Shown piece after piece: positions 9,851 to 19,242 of a stretch of DNA of 64,000 bases. A model generated the notes under the pieces. It did not search any database and was not told the origin of the DNA. It saw only the letters and a program-made list of their open reading frames with translations. The stretch lies in assembly GCA_956465555.1 (NCBI GenBank), contig OY101128.1, positions 1 through 64,000 of the forward strand. Direction: 5' to 3'. The translations under genes and the position numbers were made by a program. Position 1 is the first letter of the stretch. The number at the start of each line of letters is the position of its first letter. Origin of the DNA: Nitzschia sp. pyKryTriq1 (lineage: Eukaryota > Bacillariophyta > Bacillariophyceae > Bacillariales > Bacillariaceae).

Positions 9851-12800
9851 ATGTCATGCCCCGTCCGATTGCCCTTTCGCGATGGCGCCCCCGAGTTCTT
9901 GTATGAGCCATCGGCGTTATTGTTGGGTCTTCAAGCGGCCTTGCCAAGATTTGGCTTTCCAGATAGTGTGACGGAAGATTGGATGGCAATGCCGCCAGCT
10001 GATGATAATGATAACAGTAGTAGTAGCAGCAGCAGCAGCAGTGGCGACAAGGCGGGGTATGCCATGGGTGTCATGGGGACAGGGATTATTGTCACGTGCC
10101 TCCTAGTGGTATGGGCGGTGTTGCTGGTGGGATGTGCTCGAGCGGGTGCCAAACGGGTGGGGTGGTGGTCGGGGAAACAGTGCTATCCGGATCCTCCGTC
10201 GGCGCCGCCGTCGTCGTCGCTCTATACTGGGAAAAATAATGATGATGATCATGATGATCATTATGATGATGACTACGACGACTTTAACGTTCATGTCAAC
10301 GACGATCCACCACAAGACGACTCTGCCGTTCGGACACTTCCATCATCATCCGCCGAAACCGAAAAGGTGGTGATGGATACATCGACTCAATCCTCACTAC
10401 TGACTGCCAAACGAGCGAACGTACATCATGTACCGGATCCCATGTCGGACGTTTCGGTTTCGGATTATCAAGGGGAAGATGATATCACCCAGAGTATCAT
10501 TGTTATGGACGAAACAAATGACCTTACCATCCTGGATCAGAGCTATGATGATGAGCACAACAGCAACGGCAGTGGTAGTGGGAACGACCGCAGTGGTGCA
10601 GTAAACTCGTCGTCCGACGATTCGCCATCCATGTTCTATGACGATGACGACAAGGATGATGATGAAGAAGAAGAAGAAGACGGTTCGGATGTCAAACTCG
10701 ACGACGATAGTACGATACTGCCTCCACCCCAAGACGCCAACAACACTACTACTACTACTACTTCCAAAGATGTTTCCTACTTGCCGGCTCAACCAGAAAC
10801 ACCGGCACCAGCTCAGCAGCTGGAGATATCAGCCTTGACGACCCCCGATACTCTCCTAGTATTATCCAGTACTCAATCCGTCGGCGGCAGCAGTACCACC
10901 AGTTCCCACAAGTATGCCGAGTACATGAAGTATTTGGACGAGGCGGGAAGCTCTCGGAAGCTCATTACGACAGGAAACAACAAGGATCAATATTCATCAG
11001 CAATGAATAATTTGTCCAGGAATACTAGTATGGACTCGGATGATTGCTTGTTGGACGAAATCCTCGCAGACGAAGAACCCGTGGCATGGACATCGTCACC
11101 CCCACCACGTACCAATAAGGTGGTCGTGGATAACCGATACATGGCCGCTGGAGCCAGTCCGACATTGCTACGCGCCATACCCGATACTTCTTCTTGTACC
11201 CATCCATTGGACGTTTCGTTTCCAGATCAAGGTCCGGAAGGATTTTTATTTGAAGACAGCGACAGTGCCAGTGCCAGTCAGAACTACTACCATCATCCCG
11301 ACAACAACAACGACCACAACAACGACCACAACGACAGAGAGGACAAACCAACTCCAATCACTACTTCGACTACTGCTACTGCTACTCGCAAGCATGATGA
11401 TTCAGAGCTTATTGATAGTCCAGCGTCTCTTCCCAAGTCCCAGTTCACGAGCAAAGCTGCGTCACGCAAACGCTTGTTGGAAACCTACGTCAGAGACTAC
11501 ATTCATGCGGGCTACGCAAGGAGGACTACGAATATTCATCATCTAGAAATAGACGATGACTTGCTTGTCACGGACGATTCCACTCTCTTGCTGGAAAATG
11601 AGTACGGGATTGTAATTCGACCAGAGCCAGTTGCCAAGGTCATTCCATTCCCGCCACCACCACCCAGTCCTAGTAGTACTTCGACCTTTAGCAGCAGCAG
11701 CAGCAGCAACAACTCGAGTTCCTCCATGCATCCTACTTCAAATAGGAGTACCACTCTGTCCGACACCGCTGCTTATAACGCCCAAGGTGATGATGCTCTG
11801 CCAAAGGTCAATGATCGTCAGCATCAGCAGCACGCTCTTCCCTCAGACAAGACGACCACGACCACGAAGAACGACAAAGAAGAAGACATGGATCTACTAG
11901 TAGTAGAGATTCGGCCGACGAGTACTCCACCGACCGATCATTCTACCAGCACACTCGACGCTCACGAACAAGACGAGGACGAATATCAGTACGAGTACCA
12001 GCACCACTCGAAAGACATCATCATGATGGATGACTACCAACGTGCCCACGCAGTGTGGCTTCAACAACGACGACAAGCAGGGCGCCGTCTGAATCGCCTC
12101 CGGGGAGCCATCGTCATTGCTTGTACGTTACTGGTAATTGGAACGCTATTGGGAGCGCTCAACGGGGCTTGGGCGTTGGATTGGCAACGGCAGAGCATCA
12201 CGAATGCTTGGACCGAACTGGAGTCGACGGCTCTTCAGCTGCAAGGCTTTCTTCAAGAATTACAGATAGCCCAGAGTTCGATTCGACAACAACTCTGGAA
12301 TCTCTGGCAGATGCTCGATCAACACTGTCCTCTGGTACGGGGAAGTGTCTGTCCACTGGCCTACCTACCCAGTAACTACTCGACCGATGATGTCTCGTGC
12401 AATCTAACTGGAATTCCATTGCAGTCGTCTTGGCAGAACTTGCTGGATGTCTTTGTCGATCCTCAAACCATCGATCAGACCCTGTTTGATCCCGAGGATT
12501 GGAACGCCGTCGCCATGGATGTTGACGCCTTTGCTGAGCAACCAGTCGAGATTGCATTGGATGGCTGGAACTGGGCGTTGTGGGCGGCAGTTGCTTGCAA
12601 CTCTTTGCTTTCGTTCTTTGCCCTTGCCATTCTCGCCGCGATTTCGTTCCCGGAAGCACGCCGTCTTCATTTTCAACTCTCGACTTGGTCGTTTGCTGCG
12701 GTCTATTGGGTGACCGTAGCACTGGCCTGGATCTTTGGACTTTGCTTTTTGATTGGAACTATATTGACAGTGGATACTTGTACTTCGACGGTAGAAGACG

Positions 12801-13410
12801 CCTTGAGTGCGCCTCCCGCGACTGTTGCCAAGACTTTATTGGATCGTATCAATACTCGCTCGTTCCTTCCCGCCTACTGGGACTACATCGTCGACGGCTG
12901 TCCCTCCGAGTCGTATCCCGAATATGTCAATGACCGCGTATGGGCGTGGGCGAACTTTCTACCCACGACTTTTGGAATCGCGAACGAGCTGGAAGCCTTG
13001 TCGGACAATGCGTTTTTGGAAACGTGTGGATCTCCGATCTCCGATCTACGCAACGCGGCTTCTACCTTGAGCCTACAAATGTGCATGGTAACGCAGTCAT
13101 TAGTAAATATTCGTAGGAACCTGGGATGCGATCAGTGGTATCCATGGTATGCATCCATGGCAAATGAATCGATTTGTCGTCAAGGAAGCACCGCCTTTGT
13201 CTGGTCAAGGTACGTACTCTATTTTATTTTATTTCTTTTTACTACACTTTGAACCCCAGATGATTCTCACTCTCCTCTATGCACTTGCCGTGCTGTTTCC
13301 ACATTCTGTATTTCAGTGCTTCTCAAATCCTGATTCTCGTCATGGCCTTTTTAATTTGGACGTTGCGTGTCTCCTTTCTATCCTTGGCGCCGACGACACG
13401 CCAGCACTAA
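9851..13410 (+). CDS. Five-span membrane protein with giant acidic loop
   Basis: Model: join(9851..13209, 13317..13410), 1150 residues. The intron (107 nt) is GTACGT...TTTCAG. Splicing adds a fifth membrane span (QILILVMAFLIWTLRVSF) that is conserved in the paralogue at 47.6-50.6 kb. Topology read from sequence: N-tail; TM1 (about 72-95); a roughly 650-residue acidic, Ser/Thr-rich disordered loop with D/E runs; TM2 (about 750-775); a roughly 130-residue segment with Cys and N-glycosylation sites (NYST, NLT); TM3 (about 905-933); TM4 (about 944-973); a roughly 145-residue Cys-bearing segment (DTCTS, DGCPS, ETCGS, LGCDQWYPWY); TM5; and a short tail. This 1+1+2+1 layout with two Cys-bearing outer loops resembles prominin/tweety proteins, but I see no decisive motif, so that is inference. 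Broken pieces of this gene lie at 27.3-28.0 and 30.36 kb. Confidence 0.85.
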
Positions 13411-13428
13411 ATGTACTGTCCATGGCTT

Positions 13429-13600
13429 GGATCAACCCGAAGTTGCTAGTAGTAGCTAGTAGAGCAGTCGGTAACGAATAATCCAGAGATCGCTCTTCTT
13501 CTTCCCGTTCCAAAGAAGCATGCTCTTCCATGGCATCCATGGTAAAGAGTCGTTGTTCAAAACTTGTATCATCACTGTCATCGCCGCCCATCGTGTTGAC
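13429..13600 (-). other. Possible minus-strand exon, partly conserved in a copy
   Basis: A minus frame downstream of the five-span gene contains QRLFTMDAMEEHASLERE. The inverted copy at 27.3 kb retains QRLFPMDAMEEHVSLERE in the corresponding frame. That could mean a convergent coding exon, or only that the copied segment included this 3' flank. No start, stop or splice pattern settles it. Confidence 0.25.
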
Positions 13601-13612
13601 ACCCAATTCACC

Positions 13613-13899
13613 CAGCCTACTTGCGACTGATTTGCAAGGGACGACTTTTGCTTCCGGACGATCATCCAATTTCCGATTTTAATGTTGAAAATGGCGATAT
13701 CGTCCATGCCGTATTGGCTCCTCTTCCTTCCTTAACTACTTCTAGGGTGGACTGCCCCAAGATGCAATGGGTGCCGGACGACGCTCTTTGCGATTCGGCA
13801 AAGAAAGATGCCGATTCTTTTACGAGAGCTCCTCCGACATTAGGCAAGAAAGCAAGAGAGAAGTCGTCCATGAACAAACAACGAGCAATGTTACTCTAG
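13613..13899 (+). pseudogene. Ubiquitin-like domain fragment
   Basis: The frame beginning LRLICKGRLLLPDDHPISDF and GDIVHAVLA matches the second half of a ubiquitin-like fold (I-x-K-G-R-L-L, then G-D-x-V-H-x-V-L). The first half is missing: an in-frame stop lies at 13597 and there is no ATG, so either an upstream exon joins at the CCCAG acceptor at 13612 or the copy is truncated. The C-terminal 50 residues have no recognisable match. It lies 200 bp downstream of the five-span gene on the same strand. Confidence 0.45.
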
Positions 13900-14412
13900 T
13901 AGTAGAGGTCATGTATCGAAAGTAGTCGCTGTGATCATAGTATCATTATATTGTCGATATCGTTGCTTGGCTCGGTAGGGATGTCAAGATTGCTCCACCG
14001 GCGGGGGCGTGGTGGTGTGGAATGATGAAGAGCATGGTGGTGGTGACAGAAGCAGCAGAAGCAGTCGCCATAGTACTATACTATCGGTGGTGATGATCAT
14101 GGTTCTTCTTCTTTAGGAATACTATCAGGAATGGAGGATACGAGCGACGCCTCCTTCTCGTATAAGTAGTAGCTAATCGTCATTCTTGTGCTGTTTAGTA
14201 CATAGTAGATATTTAGACCAACTAGTACGTGCTGTAGCAGTACTTCTCATGTACTTCTTCTTGTAGGTACCTTGATTATTGAAACTCGAAAGGCAACAAT
14301 GGGTCGTTGTGCAAACCGTTGATAGTTTCATTGGAGGAGACATAGTAGGAATAGAGAAGTTCGTAGAGCTAGAGCAGTAGAGCATTCAATGCCTCACTCG
14401 TCTTCCAATCAA
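13900..14412. other. Intergenic, no gene seen
   Basis: GT-rich words and TAGTAGTA/TACTACT tracts are present. The open frames are short and have no recognisable motifs. Confidence 0.4.
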
Positions 14413-14973
14413 TCAGTAATTTGGTTGTGGAGGAATCATGTCATCTGCGTCCAAATGTGTGTGCGTGGGTATCCGTACCCATCCATGCTTGGGAGGCAAG
14501 GGTTGCGAGGCCGAATTCGGTACATGCCAATACAAGTCGTCAGACATAATAGGATGATCATCACCCTCAACAACTTTTTCCGCACACAATGTCCAGCCAC
14601 AAATTCCCAACGTTGGCAAGTCGAAAACTGAGAGACTGAGATTCGTATGCGGTATGCCCCGAATGATTCGTGGCTCCACGTCGGGGTCCAAAATATACCC
14701 AAGCTTGTTGTGTTCGAGCTTGCCCCCCCTGCAAAAGTCTGCGGTGTAGACACCTGACCAGCTGGGAGGACCCTGGATTTGGATCGTCGGGACGATTTCA
14801 GCTAGCGTCTCTTGATATTTCTCAACCTGACACAAGAGCTTCAGATTTTCACCAGCAAGTGGATTCTCGAGATCAAAATCGTCAATCTCCCTTCCATCTA
14901 CTAGAATGGTGGATGGTTCGTCCACTACTTGTTTGACACTTGGTGTTGGAGCAGTTGCCGACACTATCGGCAC
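14413..14973 (-). CDS. Hypothetical protein exon, unknown
   Basis: A minus frame is open from an in-frame TGA at 15036 down to a stop at 14413, but it lacks an ATG near its 5' end, so the start must lie in an unseen exon or the gene is truncated. The encoded protein is compositionally normal: SWSGVYTADFCRGGK, LGYILDPDVEPRI, SLSVFDLPTLGICGW and DDLYWHVPNSASQPLPPKHGW. The balanced Trp, Cys and Pro content and the lack of low complexity argue for a genuine folded domain, but I do not recognise it. Confidence 0.5.
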   Translation of the reverse strand: MPIVSATAPTPSVKQVVDEPSTILVDGREIDDFDLENPLAGENLKLLCQVEKYQETLAEIVPTIQIQGPPSWSGVYTADFCRGGKLEHNKLGYILDPDVEPRIIRGIPHTNLSLSVFDLPTLGICGWTLCAEKVVEGDDHPIMSDDLYWHVPNSASQPLPPKHGWVRIPTHTHLDADDMIPPQPNY

Positions 14974-15033
14974 GGTAGGAGCGGTGATTTTTTCTTCTTC
15001 GTCTCCATTGTCGCCGTTCTTTCTTCCGTTCAG

Positions 15034-16082
15034 TCAGAGCTCAATCCAGGTTGAGGTCGTCCACTATACTTCCCAAACTACCACAGCTCATCATGCACAT
15101 ACTTTGCCCGCATATTTCTCCTATCTCCTGCCGTACGTAAAAATCATAGTAGGAATAGATCGTTTCTGTAGTGTGGTAGAAAATCAGGTTCTGCTTGGGT
15201 TGTCGCTCGAAGCAGCACCAAGACTACTTTTTGTGATCTCGTGCTCGATAGGCTTGACCCGACAAGAAGGATGACACGTGGTGCATATCATCATCATCAT
15301 CATTATCATGATGATTATCCGCATGCCAATAGCAAAATCCAATCGACGACATCATGCGTTGATCATAAAACTTATAGCGTCCTGCAGATATGATCGCAAG
15401 GCCGTAGCACTGTTTTGTTTCAAGTATTCTTCGTGGACGAGGAGGAATTCCATGCATTCTTGCAAGAACAGGCCTTTTTGTTCGAGATGTTAAGCGAGTT
15501 AGGCGAGGCCAACGGTCGTTTCGGTCGTCATTCGAAAGGTCGATAGATCCTAGTCATGATCCAAAAAGGGCGGCATCAACTTGCACGATGCGCTAATATT
15601 CCAAAGGGAGGATGAGCGTGATTTGCGTTTTCTGATGAGAGCGGCTATTTTTTGTGACTGATGTCTGTGTGCACTGACTGTGCGCAGCCGGCACAAAGTA
15701 CAATAGCAGCCAGCAGTTTTTACAGTATTTTTTGTCAATACTTTTCGTCGGTGCGGCCTGCGCGCTCCGTGTCGCAGGCTTATACTTAGGAAAACTCATT
15801 AAAATGGTTCTGGCGTGGTATGCGCGCATGTCAACGCATGTAAAATATACAATTACGGAGTTTTATCATTCACGCGTCGCCAACTCTCGAGCTTGGCGAG
15901 CCATCGTCGATCGCGTCGCCAGTCGCCAAACGTATTATTTTGTGCGGAGTTTGCTTCCGACGCAAGAACATCATCGCATCTCTCTTGCTTGCCTCCTCCC
16001 TCCGACATCATCGACGACGAAAACGACGACACTGACTGCATTATTCATTGAAAGAGACAAGACAATAAGAATCAATCCCAGC
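15034..16082. other. Intergenic and possible 5' UTR
   Basis: The frame of the CaMKII-association gene stays open back to about 15732 and includes an ATG at 15804. The stretch before 16083 reads like 5' UTR (CATCAT and GACGAC words, no domain). A CAT/CATCAT tract lies near 15285-15310. Confidence 0.4.
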
Positions 16083-19082
16083 ATGATATCTCTACATGAA
16101 CGAACAACAGCCATCGTAGCAGAAGCGGCGACGTCCTCGTCGATGCACTCTTCTTGTTCCAACAACCATAACAGTTCGGAACACAGCAGCAGCATGATCG
16201 AGACGAGTGCGCGGACCTTGAGATGCAGCAATACCCGACCAACAATGATACCTCTCGAAGAATGGAACAGTAGATCAAATCATAGTGATAGTCATCGCAT
16301 GATGATGCGTGATCTTTCCTTGATTGTCTCGGATCCAACCGTGAGTGATATGGACGTGGATGACGAAGACGATGAAGAAATTGAAAATGACGATGACAAT
16401 TCGACCATTATTTCGGCTATTCGAGAACACAGTCGACAAATGGATACTTGGTTCGAGGATGAGGCGGGAAATTTGGAAGTGAGACATCATTTACAAGGAG
16501 AAGATGAAGAAGATGGTTTACAGGAGGAAATGCTGACACTACAGTATTCGCAAGAGAAACTACGACAAGAGATGGAGGTGGTCGATCTGATATTATCACC
16601 AAGAATATCCGGCATTACCAGCTTCTTTTCACCGACCGAGGATGATCATCGCGATGGCGGGGGCGATACTTATTCGGACGTGGCGGGATTCTTAGAACAA
16701 TACGAACAACAGCGCTTACAAATAATGCATCATCGTGAACAAGAAAATAACAACAAAAGCAACGACGACGAAACCAGGGAACTCCCGCCAATTTACGCAT
16801 GCTCGCCAGCTTTGGACCATGAGCATTTACTTTCGCCATACTTCTTTTCCACATGCACGCCCCGAGATGTGACCCTCCTTAGTACACCCCAACATGCTGC
16901 CCTTTTGGATACGGAAAATAATCCTGAGGAGGAAAACAATAATGATACTGATTCCAAAGAGGTGGTGGTGGGCGAGCTTCCTTCTTCTTCTTTCGACTTG
17001 TGGACGCCATATTCTTTCCATCGACAAACAAGAGAGGCCGTAGAAGACGCCATTCAAGTAGACAAGGATGATACCCACGTATCGAATTCCAGAGACGAAG
17101 AAGATGAATCGTTTGACTTATTGTCGTCACCGTATTCACCGGTGAAGACTGCTGGAAATTTCGTGTCTTCTTCCTCCTCACGACTTCATGTCGCGTACGA
17201 AAAGCCAGGAAACGACGAGGATGGCAAGTCTAAACCTGATATTTCCATCGAAACAGCGCTATCGCCAGTACACCAGTCTACGACATCAACTTCCAATCCG
17301 TTTTTCACGAATTGGATCGCTACTAGTACACCAAGGACCGACCTATCCTCCGACTCTATACTATGGCGAACATCAGAGGAAGAATTCGAGGAATCCTTGC
17401 TCGCCGCCTCGTGGATGGCCACAGCATTGTTGGCGAGTGCATGGATAAAAAAGGGCGAAGATGCTGCTACTAATACCGGAAACACTACTACCGGTATCAC
17501 TGCCCTTGAGTCTCCACAAAGGGAGGGACCGCCGACCACCGAGGCGTCTACCTTGTCGCCACGATATCCCATAACGAATCCTTTTTTGGCGGCTGCCGTA
17601 TGGCTCTCTTCGCCAGGACACACAGAAGAAGCTTCGGCCGTCGTTGTAGAGTCATCGAAACCAAAACCCAAGGTAGTGGTGGTGGAGGAAGAGCCGCAGC
17701 AGGAGCAGCAGCAACAGCAGTGTCCAATTGAAACGCATGAAACAGAGGAAGAAGAAAATTGTGCCCCAAGAAACAGTAATCTTCAAATCTCGACGTTTGT
17801 GTCACAAAAAAGACCCTCCAGCACCAAGACAAGACGATCCTCAGCATTGAACATTGAGACGATTGAAGTTTATCCAATGACACCACTACTGTTCGATGGT
17901 GCCGTAATGACACCCGTTGAGGTGGAGGTAGACAGCCCGGTATTAGGCCAGAGTAGATTCTTCGGATGCTGTCAGCAACGCTCTGACCCTATCTGTGGAG
18001 AGACATCGGAAGGTGGAACAGGCACAGGACCCGCTACGAATCCGTTTTGTATGATGGGATCTCGAGCAGGTGGTGATGAAGAAATGGAACAGCAAGCTCA
18101 TGATCATCGGCGCAACGAAACGGCTATTGCCGATGACTTGACCGAAGCCCCCAGCAACGATTCGAATGAATGTGAGAGATTTGATATTTCGATTGCTAGC
18201 AAGGAAGAAGAGGAGCAGCTAGCCGGTTTTGAGCTAGTTCTTCACGATACAACAACAGCAGCCCTGTCGACCGAAGATGAAGGCGAAGAGAGCATTGATA
18301 CAGATATCGATGAGATTCAGGCCAGTCGAGACGACGAAGAGAGCACCGCTTCTCCAAGAAGAAACCTACTAATACAGCCGGACCCCATTTTTGAAATTCG
18401 TCAAGTCCTTTCGGACGGTGATGCAGCAAGGAGAGCGAGGATGATTCGAGAAAGCTGTTCTTCAAGTACTACTAGCAGCAGCAGTACCACTACTACTACT
18501 ACTACTACTAGTAACGTCGACGACTCGATTGAAGATTGTGGACGTCGGCGTATGAACCGAAGATTGGGCGGACCCGAAGAGATGGCACAGCTCAAGAAGA
18601 TCATGAGAAGTCCCAAGAAAGAACGAGACGACAATATTATCGTCCAGAAGAGTAATAGTGCCGACTCTTCCGAGTCGTCCGAGACCAAGGAGCTCTTGAA
18701 GTGCAACGAGCAACTACTGGCAGCTGTTGTAAACTTCGACTACGCTAGCTATCGAGCACTTGTGTCGGACGACTTGGTCGGTATTCAGGGCGGTGAGATG
18801 CTTGTGGGTGCTCGTCCAAATTTCCAACAACATCACAAACACAATCGTACGATGATTCCTACAAAGATATCTTTGGAGAATCCAGTTGTTCGATTCCTAT
18901 CTTCCACATCGGCATTGGTGACTTATACCCGAGTCGATGAGCTGGAAGATGGCTCCACCAGCGAGCGCTTGGAATGGAACGAAACTCGAGTGTGGGAGAA
19001 ACGAGAAGGAGAAGGAGCTGTGGACAAGGAATACTACCCTTGGGTGAATTGTCATTTTCATCAATCTAAAAGCAATCCATAG
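16083..19082 (+). CDS. CaMKII association-domain protein without a kinase
   Basis: About 999 residues from ATG 16083 (MISLHERTTAIVAEA); an in-frame ATG at 15804 would add 93 residues of unclear value. Residues 1-865 are acidic, Ser/Thr-rich and probably disordered, with repeated SPYFFST/SPYSPVK-like and TNPFLAA/TNPFFTN/TNPFCMM motifs. Residues about 868-998 are a CaMKII association (NTF2/SnoaL-like) domain: ELLKCNEQLLAAVVNFDYAS, LVSDDLVGIQGG, FLSSTSALVTYTRVDEL, ETRVWEKREGE and WVNCHFHQSKS. In animals this domain assembles CaMKII into dodecamers. Here there is no kinase or calmodulin-binding segment, so the domain probably serves oligomerisation or ligand binding in another context. Confidence 0.85.
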   Translation: MISLHERTTAIVAEAATSSSMHSSCSNNHNSSEHSSSMIETSARTLRCSNTRPTMIPLEEWNSRSNHSDSHRMMMRDLSLIVSDPTVSDMDVDDEDDEEIENDDDNSTIISAIREHSRQMDTWFEDEAGNLEVRHHLQGEDEEDGLQEEMLTLQYSQEKLRQEMEVVDLILSPRISGITSFFSPTEDDHRDGGGDTYSDVAGFLEQYEQQRLQIMHHREQENNNKSNDDETRELPPIYACSPALDHEHLLSPYFFSTCTPRDVTLLSTPQHAALLDTENNPEEENNNDTDSKEVVVGELPSSSFDLWTPYSFHRQTREAVEDAIQVDKDDTHVSNSRDEEDESFDLLSSPYSPVKTAGNFVSSSSSRLHVAYEKPGNDEDGKSKPDISIETALSPVHQSTTSTSNPFFTNWIATSTPRTDLSSDSILWRTSEEEFEESLLAASWMATALLASAWIKKGEDAATNTGNTTTGITALESPQREGPPTTEASTLSPRYPITNPFLAAAVWLSSPGHTEEASAVVVESSKPKPKVVVVEEEPQQEQQQQQCPIETHETEEEENCAPRNSNLQISTFVSQKRPSSTKTRRSSALNIETIEVYPMTPLLFDGAVMTPVEVEVDSPVLGQSRFFGCCQQRSDPICGETSEGGTGTGPATNPFCMMGSRAGGDEEMEQQAHDHRRNETAIADDLTEAPSNDSNECERFDISIASKEEEEQLAGFELVLHDTTTAALSTEDEGEESIDTDIDEIQASRDDEESTASPRRNLLIQPDPIFEIRQVLSDGDAARRARMIRESCSSSTTSSSSTTTTTTTTSNVDDSIEDCGRRRMNRRLGGPEEMAQLKKIMRSPKKERDDNIIVQKSNSADSSESSETKELLKCNEQLLAAVVNFDYASYRALVSDDLVGIQGGEMLVGARPNFQQHHKHNRTMIPTKISLENPVVRFLSSTSALVTYTRVDELEDGSTSERLEWNETRVWEKREGEGAVDKEYYPWVNCHFHQSKSNP

Positions 19083-19242
19083 AAAATAATATTCTATTAG
19101 GAAGTCTCGGCTGGTAGTAGTGCATCAACAGCCAATTACTCTACCAATATCGCGCGCATATATGATGCCGAGTAAATAGGATTGAGGATGGTGATGATGA
19201 TCTACTAGAGTAGATTCAAGACTGCCGAATTCTCTATTTAAT

